From: an uncultured Ruminiclostridium sp.
GTDB taxonomy: Bacteria > Bacillota > Clostridia > Oscillospirales > Ruminococcaceae
DNA length: 64,000 nt
NCBI GenBank assembly: GCA_934454635.1
Contig: CAKSFR010000009.1
Coordinates: 62,001-126,000 of the forward strand
Direction of reading: 5' to 3'
Each line of letters opens with the position of its first letter. The stretch's first letter is position 1. The position numbers and the translations under genes were made by a program. Below the pieces are notes generated by a model. The model searched no databases. It saw only the letters and a program-made list of their open reading frames with translations, and was not told where the DNA came from. Positions 8,266 to 16,603 of the stretch are shown here, one piece after another.

Positions 8266-8684
8266 TGTGTTACCTCCTCGCAGGTCACGCTGAAGTAGCG
8301 GATTCGGTGTCCTTTCCAAGTTGCTCTCTTGATCTCGGCCTCCATGCCTTCGGAGATACGGTCACCGAAGACCCACATTTCGGCACATTTACTCATGATG
8401 GCATTCCCGAAGAACAGTCCCAGCTCACGCTCTGTGGGATTGTTGTCGTCAAGGAACTGTGGAAACAGCAGGTGCGGTGCGATGGGAATGTATCCGGCCT
8501 CCACCGCAAAACGGCTGTAGCGTCTGGCGGCAGCGGTGTTGTTTTCAGTGTCTCCGGCATACGGGCTGCAGATATACACGATGGGCCTGAATGTCCGGAG
8601 AGCTTTTTCTTCTTTTTCAATGGCACAGAAGGCTCCGAATGCTGTGGGATCGGCATAGCCTTCTGCGTTTTTGTATTCGGCCAT
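8262..8684 (-). CDS. DUF4406-like / nucleoside deoxyribosyltransferase-fold protein
   Basis: A 140-residue protein. The segment RPIVYICSPYAGDTENN followed by a helix, the 'PIAPHLLFPQFLDD' stretch and the MSKCAEMWVFGDRISEGM region match the DUF4406 / nucleoside 2-deoxyribosyltransferase-like fold, in which the SPY/SPYxG motif begins the nucleotide pocket. Phage homologues are usually annotated DUF4406 with no proven substrate. The start at 8684 follows GGAGGTGCC. The stop overlaps the primase start by 4 bases, so the two are coupled. Confidence 0.75.
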   Translation of the reverse strand: MAEYKNAEGYADPTAFGAFCAIEKEEKALRTFRPIVYICSPYAGDTENNTAAARRYSRFAVEAGYIPIAPHLLFPQFLDDNNPTERELGLFFGNAIMSKCAEMWVFGDRISEGMEAEIKRATWKGHRIRYFSVTCEEVTQ

Positions 8685-8713
8685 GATAGGCACCTCCAAT
8701 CTAAAGTTCTCAC

Positions 8714-8746
8714 TACCCACTGGAGGGTATAGTGGTATTTGAACGA
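8714..8746. repeat. Phage intergenic repeat, copy A
   Basis: ACCCACTGGAGGG, 11 variable bases, then TTGAACGAA. The same arrangement with identical spacing occurs at 13261-13293. It lies between the polymerase stop and the DUF4406-like gene start. It is a candidate operator or RNA processing signal of the early phage operon. Confidence 0.6.
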
Positions 8747-8753
8747 ATCAGAA

Positions 8754-10736
8754 TCAGTCTTTTTTATAAAACATGGTCTCGTAGCCATCGGCACGGAGCT
8801 TGAGCCCGTCTGCCCACGGCGGGGTCCGGCCCATCTGCTCACAGAGAACCTTCAGGTCGACGTCGGGACTGGCTTCGATGACCAGCTCGTCATGAATGTG
8901 CATGGTGATGAAGCAGTGCGACAGGGTCCGCATGGCATAGCAGAGAATGTCACGGGATATGGCTTGGACGATGTTTTCCACGAGCTTCGGGCCGTAGGTC
9001 TCCAGCCGCGCCCACTTCTTTGTACCGCCGATGCCCTCGTAGGTGATACACTCGCTGCCGAACTGATTTGTACCGAGCTTGGGCTTCACATAGGAAAGGC
9101 GTCTGCCGGACGGGAGCGTAATGAAGAGCATCCCGCTTTGGTAGCAGAGCTTGACTCCGCAGACCTCGCCGTCCATGTGATACTTCACGGCATTCATAGC
9201 TGCCCGGTCGATGTCCCACCAGAACCTCACAATGTTTTGGTTCGAGTTGCGCCAAGCAGTGACCAGCGGCTGAAGCTCGTCTTCCGAAAGGCCCATCTCC
9301 AAGGCTCCCATCGCTTTTAGGGCTCCGACGGAACCGCCATAGCCGAGGGCGAGTTCAGCGATTTTGCCTTTTTGCCGCAGGTGGCCGTTCACGCCGTGCT
9401 TCTCAACAGGGACCTTGAACATTTGCGATGCGGAGGCGCAATAGATATCGCCGCCTTTTTCAAAGACCTCCTGACGCCAGATTTCACCGGCAAACCACGC
9501 CAGCACTCTGGCCTCGATTGCCGAGAAGTCAGAAACGATGAACTTGTATCCCGGCTTCGGCACAAAGGCGGTGCGGATCAGCTGGGATAGCGTATCCGGC
9601 ACATCTTCGTAGAGAAGCTCCACGCCGTCAAAGTCGCCGCAGCGGACAAGGCCACGGGCCTCTGCCAGATCCGAAAGATGGTTCTGGGGCAGGTTTTGCA
9701 TCTGGATAATGCGTCCGGCCCAGCGACCAGTTCTGTTGGCACCGTAGAACTGAAACATTCCACGTGCACGACCGTCGGCGCAGACTGCCTTTTCCATAGC
9801 CTGATACTTCTTGACGGATGACTTGGCCAACTGCTGCCGGAGAAGGAGGACCTTCTGAAACTCTGCCGGAGCAGTCTTGAGCATTTCAGCGACTTCCTTC
9901 TTGCCGAGGGAATCGACCTCCAGACCGTTGTCCGAAAGCCACTGCTTCATCTGCTGCACGGAGTTGGGGTTATCCAAAGCTGTTAGCTTCTTCATGGCAG
10001 CGGTGAGTTCTGCACGGGAGCGGGTGTCCATAGCGATGGCCTGACGCACCAGCTCCATATCGAGGGCGACACCTCTGTCGTTGATTTCCTGATCAAGGTG
10101 GTATTGCTCCCAGACCGCTTCCGGTACCGGGAACTTGGCGAGCTTTTCCTGAATAGACATCTCGACCTCGACGTCACGGACGTTATACCGTTTGAAGGTG
10201 GCCCACTTGTCCGGAGCGTTTTCCGGCAGATTGCGGGTGCGACCGCCATTGACCTTCGTCGGCGCACAGGGCTGGCAGAAATACTTGATGAGCTCTTTGC
10301 CTTCGGTCAGCTTCTGCTTTCCAAGGCCCAGAACAGCACCGACGCCTTCCAGCGAAAGCGGCAAGCCCATATAGGCGGACCAGATCATGGTACATTTCCA
10401 CGAGGTCGGATCGAGGTAGCTGCCCACGGTGTCTTCCGGGATGCTGTAGTGGGCATTATCAAAGCCGCCGTGATCCCGAAGCCAGCGGGAAAGGCATATC
10501 CTCTCGAACTGAGCATTGAAGGCCCACTTCGTCACATCATCATTTGTCAGCGCAGCGATGACCTCCGGAGGGATCGTCTCGCCACAGGCAAGGTCGACCA
10601 CCTGTACGGGGCCGCCGTCCGTGGAATACCCAAAGAGAAGAATGTCGAAATCTGTCGCCTCGGTGTATTTGTAGACGCCGCACTTGGCAAGCTCCACGCT
10701 GCTATAGGTTTCAATATCAATACTAAGTGTTTTCAT
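8754..10736 (-). CDS. Phage DNA polymerase, family A
   Basis: A 660-residue DNA polymerase I-type enzyme that copies the phage genome. The N-terminus (MKTLSIDIETYSS) is the Exo I motif of a 3'-5' exonuclease domain. The polymerase domain has motif A SDFSAIEARVL near residue 402 and motif C HDELVIEA near 617, with catalytic Asp in each. An ANRTGRWAGRIIQMQNLPQN segment typical of phage enzymes lies between. It lacks a 5'-nuclease domain. The ATG at 10736 is preceded by AAAGGA; a GTG two codons upstream is possible. Confidence 0.92.
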   Translation of the reverse strand: MKTLSIDIETYSSVELAKCGVYKYTEATDFDILLFGYSTDGGPVQVVDLACGETIPPEVIAALTNDDVTKWAFNAQFERICLSRWLRDHGGFDNAHYSIPEDTVGSYLDPTSWKCTMIWSAYMGLPLSLEGVGAVLGLGKQKLTEGKELIKYFCQPCAPTKVNGGRTRNLPENAPDKWATFKRYNVRDVEVEMSIQEKLAKFPVPEAVWEQYHLDQEINDRGVALDMELVRQAIAMDTRSRAELTAAMKKLTALDNPNSVQQMKQWLSDNGLEVDSLGKKEVAEMLKTAPAEFQKVLLLRQQLAKSSVKKYQAMEKAVCADGRARGMFQFYGANRTGRWAGRIIQMQNLPQNHLSDLAEARGLVRCGDFDGVELLYEDVPDTLSQLIRTAFVPKPGYKFIVSDFSAIEARVLAWFAGEIWRQEVFEKGGDIYCASASQMFKVPVEKHGVNGHLRQKGKIAELALGYGGSVGALKAMGALEMGLSEDELQPLVTAWRNSNQNIVRFWWDIDRAAMNAVKYHMDGEVCGVKLCYQSGMLFITLPSGRRLSYVKPKLGTNQFGSECITYEGIGGTKKWARLETYGPKLVENIVQAISRDILCYAMRTLSHCFITMHIHDELVIEASPDVDLKVLCEQMGRTPPWADGLKLRADGYETMFYKKD

Positions 10737-10802
10737 ACACACCGGTCCTTTCCCAAGCCTGACAGGGTGGCAGGATTACTCCCACCACCCGCAGGCAGGA
10801 GA

Positions 10803-11054
10803 TTACTTGCTTTCGAGTTCCTTCATTCGGGCTTCGTGGTACTCGACCTCACGAATGGCACGTTCACGTTCAAGCTGCTGACGCTCGGCTTCCCATTTGG
10901 CGTTGCGAGCTTCACGCTCGGCATCGAGTTCAGCATTGCGCTTTTTGGTCTTGCGCTCGTCGATGGTGTCGACGATGGACCTGAAGAGCCAGAAAACGGC
11001 CAGAACAAGATAAAGGGACAGAAGCAGAATGCAAAGAATCGTAGTAGCGTTCAT
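10803..11054 (-). CDS. Small membrane protein with coiled-coil tail
   Basis: 83 residues: an N-terminal transmembrane helix (about residues 5-25, leucine/valine-rich) followed by a highly charged Arg/Glu coiled coil to the end. The start at 11054 follows an AAGGAGGTACG ribosome site. It lies between the DUF2815 gene and the polymerase gene in the replication operon. The shape recalls small phage proteins that tether or organise DNA or replication complexes at the membrane, but no family is recognised. Confidence 0.65.
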   Translation of the reverse strand: MNATTILCILLLSLYLVLAVFWLFRSIVDTIDERKTKKRNAELDAEREARNAKWEAERQQLERERAIREVEYHEARMKELESK

Positions 11055-11067
11055 GGTGCGTACCTCC

Positions 11068-11640
11068 TTAAGACAGGAAATCTTCGTCCGACACGGTTTC
11101 GAAGTCAGACGCTGCGCTGGCCTTGCCGCCGAGGGGTTCGCCGTCACGGATCTTCTGCAGGTTGTTGAGCCCACAGGCGATGCCCTTATTGCCGTTGGAG
11201 TTGAAAGCGTAGAAGTTGATGCTGGCACGACCGTACACGCCGGAGTAAACCTCGGAGCGAGTCAGGATCGGATTGCAGTCAGCGTCCACGATGCCGGGAG
11301 CCGTAGCGGAGTTGGCGTTGATGAAGTAGCTGCCAGCATAAGCCGGATCATCCGGACGCTCGGTGTCGCCGTCACGAAGAGGCGTCTTGATAGCGGTGAG
11401 AGGTGGTACGGTGCGACCGTTGCCCTTGAGCTTGGCCTGACCTTCCTCGTAGGCCGCCTGAATTGCCACCTTGATCTTCTGAACGGTCACGGTGTCAGTC
11501 TTCGGAATGATGAGGCTGACGCTGAACTTCGGGGTGCCGCCATTGATGGACTTGGCCTCCCAGACATTGGCGTAGGACCAACGGGTGTCCTTGCCGGTGA
11601 TAACCTTCATGGGGTTTGCGAGTTTAGTAGAATTTGACAT
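11068..11640 (-). CDS. DUF2815 phage protein (probable single-stranded DNA binding)
   Basis: A 190-residue protein with the pattern of DUF2815: a KVITGKDTRWSYANVWE start, a KFSVSLIIPK strand and RASINFYAFNSNGNKGIACGLNN near the C-terminus. Proteins of this family sit between DUF2800 and polymerase genes in many Firmicutes phages. They are widely regarded as OB-fold single-stranded DNA-binding proteins, which is family inference rather than something seen here. The start at 11640 has AAGGAGGAC upstream. The stop is 13 bases before the next gene. Confidence 0.85.
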   Translation of the reverse strand: MSNSTKLANPMKVITGKDTRWSYANVWEAKSINGGTPKFSVSLIIPKTDTVTVQKIKVAIQAAYEEGQAKLKGNGRTVPPLTAIKTPLRDGDTERPDDPAYAGSYFINANSATAPGIVDADCNPILTRSEVYSGVYGRASINFYAFNSNGNKGIACGLNNLQKIRDGEPLGGKASAASDFETVSDEDFLS

Positions 11641-11641
11641 A

Positions 11642-12766
11642 TTAGTTGTCCTCCTTAAAATCATCGATAATGGTTGTCATTGCCGGTCTCTTATCGCTGT
11701 CCGGCACCAGCGCGGGTTTACCTTGAGGCTTGATGATCATGCCTCCAAGGATGTCGTTGAACTGTTTCTTTCCGAGAAGCGAGATCATAGCAGTGACGCC
11801 GAGGATCTTGCGTTCGTAGGGGTCATACCCGGCAGCGGTCACGGCTGCGATGACGGCATTCTCGTCTGTGTACTTGCGGTTGGAGCGGCCCTCGACCAGC
11901 TTGTAGCCGGACCACTGTTTACCGCTGATGGCTGCCTGAAGCGCATAGTCCTTGATGTCGGAGGCCCAAGCGATCAGCTCGTCGATACGACCGAGGATTT
12001 CTTCGACCTCTTCATCTGTCAGCAGAGGCGGCTGCCTGAACTCGAACTTGGCAAGCTCCATGTTGGCGTTGGCTCTTTCACGGCAGTCAGCTTTGGCCTT
12101 GCAGAACTGGCACCATTCGCCGCAGTGGTATTCACCGTCTCCGTTAAAGGCAAGCTCTGCAGTCGGGGCCAGAACCTGATCGGCCCACTCGTAGAGTTCG
12201 TCCTTTGGGATGGTGAAGGTGCTGACGTTGGAGCGTCGGGGCTGGTAGATGGTCATGCTGACGGCGTCGATGTCGTAGATGCAGTCGAACAGTTCCAGCG
12301 CACCGAGGGCGTACAGCTTCATCTGCGGGTTGTCGTCAGCTTCGACCAGAACGCCTCTGCCGTGCTTGTAGTCGACGATGTGCAGCGTCCCGTCTGCAAT
12401 GATGACGCAGTCGCCGGTGCCGAAGCCCTCTTCAACATACTTGGAGTAGTCGAGCCGCTGTTCGATCAGGACCACAGGGTCCGAGCAGGTCTTCTTGGCC
12501 TCCTCGACCAGCTCCATTACGAAGGACACATACCCGTTGGCACATTCCTCCATTTCGGAGTTGTACCAAGTGAGCTCTTCGGTCGGGTCTTTTGCTTCCA
12601 TACCGAGTGCCGTCCGGAGCTTGAACTCACAGAGAGCGTGGGCGTCGGTACCTTCGGCTGCGAAATTGCTGCCTTTGTCGTCGTAGCCTTCACAGAGTCT
12701 TGCCGAAGGTGGGCAGTTGAGCCACCTGTGCGAAGACGATGCAGAGAGAAGCGCGTGGTTAGGCAT
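11642..12766 (-). CDS. DUF2800 RecB-like nuclease
   Basis: A 374-residue protein of the DUF2800 family, a PD-(D/E)XK fold related to RecB/Cas4-type nucleases. It begins with the conserved SASSSHRWLNCPPSAR segment. The nuclease core includes GTGDCVIIADGTLHIVDYKHG (Asp and the D-x-K pair). A cluster of four cysteines in HCGEWCQFCKAKADC suggests an iron-sulfur cluster as in Cas4/AddB-like nucleases. The start at 12766 follows GGAGGTGC and overlaps the upstream gene by 8 bases. It likely works with the DUF2815 protein in recombination. Confidence 0.85.
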   Translation of the reverse strand: MPNHALLSASSSHRWLNCPPSARLCEGYDDKGSNFAAEGTDAHALCEFKLRTALGMEAKDPTEELTWYNSEMEECANGYVSFVMELVEEAKKTCSDPVVLIEQRLDYSKYVEEGFGTGDCVIIADGTLHIVDYKHGRGVLVEADDNPQMKLYALGALELFDCIYDIDAVSMTIYQPRRSNVSTFTIPKDELYEWADQVLAPTAELAFNGDGEYHCGEWCQFCKAKADCRERANANMELAKFEFRQPPLLTDEEVEEILGRIDELIAWASDIKDYALQAAISGKQWSGYKLVEGRSNRKYTDENAVIAAVTAAGYDPYERKILGVTAMISLLGKKQFNDILGGMIIKPQGKPALVPDSDKRPAMTTIIDDFKEDN

Positions 12767-13067
12767 TTCCGAGCACCTCCGCATCCGCTACCAGAGCCTT
12801 GTAGCTTGCCGGGTCAATCTCGGAGAGCTTCTTGGCACCGTACTTCAGGAGAAGGTCACGAATCTGAGCGGTGAAGCCATCACGAGACTTTTCTGCCAGA
12901 ATCGCTCTGACCTCTTCGAGGGTGAGTGCCTTTTCCGGTTCCGGAGCAGGGGCCGCTTCCTCGGTGCCGCTGAATGCGCCGGTCAGCCAGTTGGCGATGT
13001 CGTTAATAGAAGATGCAATATCCCGCAACTCCCTGATGGTCGCTTCCATTTCGCTCATTTTGCTCAT
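12759..13067 (-). CDS. Small conserved phage protein
   Basis: 102 residues. The N-terminal half is helical (METATIRELRDIASSINDIANWL-like), then an Ala/Pro/Glu-rich linker, then a helical domain around 'LTLEEVRAILAEKSRDGF' and 'LLLKYGAKKLSEIDP' that resembles the C-terminal module of rRNA-biogenesis-annotated phage proteins. A strong GGAGGAAATC ribosome site precedes 13067. It is usually found just before DUF2800 in related phages; function unknown. Confidence 0.65.
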   Translation of the reverse strand: MSKMSEMEATIRELRDIASSINDIANWLTGAFSGTEEAAPAPEPEKALTLEEVRAILAEKSRDGFTAQIRDLLLKYGAKKLSEIDPASYKALVADAEVLGNA

Positions 13068-13212
13068 CGTGATTTCCTCCTTCCTGAGATTGACTTGTCT
13101 GGTTCAGCTGGATCAGCTTCCTCGCCAGACGCTTTGACACTACGCTGATTGCCGTAAGCACTCCGATGAGCTCTTCATCGGTGACGGCCTTGTTGGGTCT
13201 GGACTCACTCAT
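13003..13212 (-). CDS. Small phage protein overlapping the next gene
   Basis: 69 residues starting MSESRPNKAVTDEELIGVLT, with GGAGGAACCGCC upstream of ATG 13212. It contains a helical stretch (SVVSKRLARKLIQLNQ) and ends about 65 bases inside the following gene in another frame, an unusually long overlap for this operon. The overlap may couple translation. No family recognised. Confidence 0.55.
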   Translation of the reverse strand: MSESRPNKAVTDEELIGVLTAISVVSKRLARKLIQLNQTSQSQEGGNHDEQNERNGSDHQGVAGYCIFY

Positions 13213-13260
13213 TGGCGGTTCCTCCTTTCTGAGGACCTGTGTTGTTTTGCTGTCCTCAGT

Positions 13261-13293
13261 ACCCACTGGAGGGAAATCAGGGTTTTGAACGAA
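13261..13293. repeat. Phage intergenic repeat, copy B
   Basis: ACCCACTGGAGGG at 13261-13273, 11 variable bases, then TTGAACGAA at 13285-13293; same layout as copy A at 8714. It lies just after the sigma-like gene stop and before the small gene starting at 13212. Confidence 0.6.
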
Positions 13294-13351
13294 AAAATCT
13301 GAAAAAATTTGACCGCCGCAGAATTTCTTCCACGGCGGTCATTGCGGGGTA

Positions 13352-13852
13352 TTAGATGAAGTCCTTCAGGGCTTCACGCAGAATGGAGAACACCTTGTTC
13401 TTCTGATAGTTGATGGTCGACTGGCGTTTGCCCATGTCGGCAGCGATTTCACGCTCCGTCTTGCCCTGCATGATGAGCTCGCAGATGCGTCTGCCGTCCG
13501 GGTCAAGGCGGTTCAGCTCCTCGTACAGAGCGTCGAGCAGTTCCTTATCCATAAGAATGGATTCCGCAGACGGTGCGTCGTCGGCCAGCGTATCGCCAAT
13601 GGTAAGCTCGTCGTCCTCGCCGCCGATGGGCGTATCGATGGATACCTTCTTACCGGTAACGTAGAACGGGCAGCCGGGGCAAACACCGTCGCACTTCCAG
13701 AGCTGGGCCTTGGTGCAGCGGCACTCGCCGTTCTGTTGGGCATGGTAGCGGGTGTTCCAGATCGGCTGATAGTAAGCCCTGTAAACTTCCTCGCTGACCT
13801 CGATGGGGGTCCTGTTGACCGGGATAAAGTGCTTTTTGTCTCTGTTTTGCAT
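13352..13852 (-). CDS. Sigma-70-like phage transcription factor
   Basis: 166 residues. The C-terminus (LLDALYEELNRLDPDGRRIC, then GKTEREIAADMGKRQSTINYQK) is a clear sigma region 4 helix-turn-helix. The middle has a Cys-rich CRCTKAQLWKCDGVCPGC segment, probably a zinc site, common in sigma-like proteins of Clostridia mobile elements. It is the first gene of the replication operon after the immunity region, so it may drive early or middle phage transcription. ATG 13852 follows GGAGGAAATTTTC. Confidence 0.75.
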   Translation of the reverse strand: MQNRDKKHFIPVNRTPIEVSEEVYRAYYQPIWNTRYHAQQNGECRCTKAQLWKCDGVCPGCPFYVTGKKVSIDTPIGGEDDELTIGDTLADDAPSAESILMDKELLDALYEELNRLDPDGRRICELIMQGKTEREIAADMGKRQSTINYQKNKVFSILREALKDFI

Positions 13853-14110
13853 GAAAATTTCCTCCGTTCGATTTGCTTGGAACGGAGGAAACCTTAATGG
13901 TCAGCTGCAAAATGGGTATAGAAACCTAACCACAGTCCCGACGGAGATTTCTCCGTCCCAGTCTGCAGCTTCCTTATCCAGTAGGCAGCTGTTCGTATTA
14001 ACTTGTCCCATCAGGCGGCACTGGATCGTCCGGGGCCAGCGGACGTACCGCTTGTGGGTGTGAGCTTTCACTCACATGTACTATTTTATTGAGATTTCGG
14101 ATTTTCACGA

Positions 14111-14125
14111 GGAAGCGGGACTTCC
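14111..14125. promoter_or_regulatory. 15-bp palindrome, copy 1 (candidate operator)
   Basis: GGAAGCGGGACTTCC; matches copy 2 at 14222-14236 in 13 of 15 positions (GGAAG-Y-G-S-GACTTCC). Two related palindromes 111 bp apart near the repressor genes suggest operator sites. Confidence 0.5.
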
Positions 14126-14157
14126 GGTTCCGATGGCCGAAAAGCCTGTAAAATAGG

Positions 14158-14200
14158 CAAAAAAAGAAGGCCCTCATGTCTCGAAAGACATAAGAGCCTT
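14158..14200 (-). terminator. Terminator of the ImmA-type gene
   Basis: AAGGCCCTCATGTC at 14167-14180 pairs with GACATAAGAGCCTT at 14187-14200 around a CGAA tetraloop. On the minus strand it is followed by CTTTTTTTG. It ends transcription of the ImmA gene before the sigma-like gene. Confidence 0.8.
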
Positions 14201-14221
14201 GATTTATCTGGGTTTTATACC

Positions 14222-14236
14222 GGAAGTGCGACTTCC
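14222..14236. promoter_or_regulatory. 15-bp palindrome, copy 2 (candidate operator)
   Basis: GGAAGTGCGACTTCC, lying 3 bases beyond the ImmA gene stop codon. See copy 1 at 14111. Confidence 0.5.
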
Positions 14237-14239
14237 GAA

Positions 14240-16183
14240 TTATTTTTCAGGAGCAGTCATTTTGTTCCCGTTTTTGGGTAGTTGCTGCGGAATACCGGCA
14301 TCTTGCAGCTTTGCATTCCACATGAAGATGTTTTCCATGTGGTGGTGTTCTATCAGGTACCGATAAATGAGGTGCTCGTCCTTGGCGGTCATTATGTTAA
14401 AACCAGCCTTGAGGATTAAATCATAAGAGAAAGCCGGTTGCAGATTCAGTCCGATGCAAAGAGCAAGCACGCTTTGTAAGGTGATGTTGGAATCCTTCTT
14501 TTTTCGATAGTCTTGAATCATGCGAGAGCTTATGCCTGTACGTTCTTCCATCTTCTCGTTGGTGTACCCACGACGTTTGATATGATAGTCAAGGGTCCCA
14601 CAAAACGATGAAGGAACCTCAGCAAGGATATCTGCGACTCGCTTTGCTTCTGCTGCGATGGCAGCCATTTCACGGGCACGTTTCTGTACATCTTCATTCT
14701 TGCCTTCCTTCGGATTGAAGCTGGCTTCAACAAAACTCTTTGAATCGGCATCTCTACAAAGGAAGCATATGCGGTAGAAGGAGTCATCGTATTGAGTGCT
14801 GACTCGTGTAGTGCGGTCGAATACCAAACAGCACTCATCGACATGCTCTAAGGCGTATTCGGTAAGGGTTGGCTCAGAATCCTCCACAATACTTACATAT
14901 TGAGGATCATTAATGACGAGTAGACCACCAGCGTGAATAAAACGCCTCGCCGCAATATCCTCAGATAAATCTGGGTTAAGCAGGGACTGAATTATGACAT
15001 TGTTGCGGTCGATGACAAAGGTTTGGCCTTTTTTCAAACTGCCTTTTTTGAAGGAGAATGGCGGGTAGTTCTTACCATCGACAAAGTTGAAAACACCGGC
15101 GGCTTGCTCAAAACCGAGTTCAACAGCACGGATCTTTGCGGCTGTCGTTGAAACCTTGAAAAAATCAGCGAACTCACTGATGGCTAGTTCCATGACGTAC
15201 CCGTCACGTAGATGACCACGATATGCTCTGTGAAGTCTGTTTAGAATTTCGGAGAGTTTTGCCTTACCGGTTTTTGCGGGGATTAGAATTTTGGGAGCCA
15301 GCGCATTAGCTTGCCACTCCATCCAAGACAGCTCATCTGCGAGTTCGTTGGACTTCTTCTTATAATCCTCGACAACAGCGCAGGAGATTGCTTGGATATC
15401 AGGGTTCAAGAGCTTCTGAAGCTCGAAGAACTTATAGTGCTTGTCCCAATGGACACACTCGTGGATTACGGTATTATTTGTCGAACCGATATTTCGCATA
15501 AAAACGACATCGGGGTTAACAAGTATGGTTCCGGGGCGTATAGTCCGATCTTCTGTTTCCGAGCACGTTTTATTTGTAAAAACCTCAACATTAGCGTCAT
15601 TGAAATATGTACGACCAAAGATACCGTCCGGCAGTGGAGCATGATAAACCGTCAGTCCCATATTTTCAACAATCTCCTTGATGGGGAGCGGCATAGGCTC
15701 TTCTAACGCACGGGGACAGTATTTTTCGAGGAACCGCTCGGCATGTTTATCGAGATCTTTTGCGTAGATGTATGGGACCAAGTATTTAGTGAGGGCATCT
15801 TCTGCTCGAAACAGTTCTCTTGAATACTCTGATGCATATCCAATGCTGACTTGTTGGAGCCCATTTCTCAAAGTTGCTGAAAAAGGTATTGAAATCCAGC
15901 ATTCAGTAGAATCGCTTTCATAGTCACGTCGGCCACAGCCGGATATTTCTATTTCCGCACAAACTGTAACTTTGCATTCAATTTTGTCTGTATCGGACTC
16001 GTGGAAATTGACTCCCATGATTTTGAAATCACTCAATTCCACATAAGAAGGGTCGGAAACAACAGAGGTTGATAGGTCCAAGCGACCTTTGCTGTTAAAA
16101 AGATATGATTTAATTTTGCTGAAAATCTGGTTATAGTACACGTCCTCAAGATAGGCCGCAAACGTATCATACTTCTTCGACAA
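14240..16183 (-). CDS. ImmA/IrrE-type metallopeptidase with C-terminal helix-turn-helix
   Basis: A 647-residue regulator. The HECVHWDKH zinc-peptidase motif lies near residue 242 within an ImmA/IrrE domain. In phages and integrative elements this domain cleaves or inactivates the cognate repressor after DNA damage. The C-terminal quarter (YTNEKMEERTGISSRMIQDY) has an XRE-like helix-turn-helix, so the protein may combine peptidase and DNA binding. The protein is unusually long, with about 230 residues before the peptidase motif. I chose the TTG at 16183, preceded by AGGAGGG. It is transcribed divergently from the Cro-like gene at 16376. Confidence 0.8.
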   Translation of the reverse strand: MSKKYDTFAAYLEDVYYNQIFSKIKSYLFNSKGRLDLSTSVVSDPSYVELSDFKIMGVNFHESDTDKIECKVTVCAEIEISGCGRRDYESDSTECWISIPFSATLRNGLQQVSIGYASEYSRELFRAEDALTKYLVPYIYAKDLDKHAERFLEKYCPRALEEPMPLPIKEIVENMGLTVYHAPLPDGIFGRTYFNDANVEVFTNKTCSETEDRTIRPGTILVNPDVVFMRNIGSTNNTVIHECVHWDKHYKFFELQKLLNPDIQAISCAVVEDYKKKSNELADELSWMEWQANALAPKILIPAKTGKAKLSEILNRLHRAYRGHLRDGYVMELAISEFADFFKVSTTAAKIRAVELGFEQAAGVFNFVDGKNYPPFSFKKGSLKKGQTFVIDRNNVIIQSLLNPDLSEDIAARRFIHAGGLLVINDPQYVSIVEDSEPTLTEYALEHVDECCLVFDRTTRVSTQYDDSFYRICFLCRDADSKSFVEASFNPKEGKNEDVQKRAREMAAIAAEAKRVADILAEVPSSFCGTLDYHIKRRGYTNEKMEERTGISSRMIQDYRKKKDSNITLQSVLALCIGLNLQPAFSYDLILKAGFNIMTAKDEHLIYRYLIEHHHMENIFMWNAKLQDAGIPQQLPKNGNKMTAPEK

Positions 16184-16221
16184 GACACACCCTCCTAACC
16201 AGAATTGATTTGAGCTCACAT

Positions 16222-16250
16222 ATTATACCACATCTACGATGAAATTTCAA
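16222..16250 (-). promoter_or_regulatory. Promoter of the ImmA-type gene
   Basis: Minus strand -35 TTGAAA (16245-16250), 17-bp spacer, -10 TATAAT (16222-16227). Near-consensus SigA promoter, facing away from the promoter at 16292. Confidence 0.8.
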
Positions 16251-16291
16251 CTATAATCAGTGGAAATTCGAGCGTTTTCAGAGAAAACCTC

Positions 16292-16320
16292 TTGTGTTTT
16301 GCACACTTTCGTGATATAAT
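16292..16320 (+). promoter_or_regulatory. Promoter of the rightward repressor/defence operon
   Basis: -35 TTGTGT (16292-16297), 17-bp spacer, -10 TATAAT (16315-16320). It drives the Cro-like gene and probably the genes following it. The 40 bases between the two divergent -35 boxes would be the natural repressor target. Confidence 0.75.
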
Positions 16321-16375
16321 ATCTTAGTCGAGCTCTGAAACAGGCTTTTTTTAGATTTAAGGAAGGGAGATCCCG

Positions 16376-16603
16376 ATGGAAGTCAGTTACAAAAAATTAT
16401 GGAAGATTCTGATAGATAAAGATATGAAAAAGAAGGATTTACTTGCTGCGGCTGGCATCAGCTGGGCCTCCGTTACGAAACTGTCCAAGGGAGAAACCGT
16501 GAGCATGGAAGTCTTAATGAAAATCTGCAAAGCATTAGACTGCAATATCGGAGACATTATGGATCTAATTCCGGAGGAGGGAACAAGTAGTGAGCAGCAG
16601 TGA
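16376..16603 (+). CDS. Cro/C1-type helix-turn-helix repressor
   Basis: 75 residues; the whole protein is one XRE-type DNA-binding domain (KKKDLLAAAGISWASVTKLS is the recognition region). It resembles the short Cro-like regulators that accompany ImmA proteins. ATG 16376 follows AAGGAAGGGAG. It is divergent from the ImmA-type gene, and its end overlaps the TcmP gene start by 14 bases. Probable role: keeps the divergent promoters in check and co-regulates the cargo behind it. Confidence 0.85.
   Translation: MEVSYKKLWKILIDKDMKKKDLLAAAGISWASVTKLSKGETVSMEVLMKICKALDCNIGDIMDLIPEEGTSSEQQ

Larger units (their letters stand above)
13853..14239. other. Noncoding region of the immunity/early junction
   Basis: 387 bases without a gene. 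It holds several hairpins: GACGGAGA/TCTCCGTC near 13937-13955 nested inside AGCTGCA/TGCAGCT arms, TGTGAG/CTCACA near 14058-14076, a terminator at 14158-14200, and two copies of a 15-bp palindrome. It is likely the 5' leader and control region of the early phage operon. A small RNA cannot be excluded. Confidence 0.5.
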
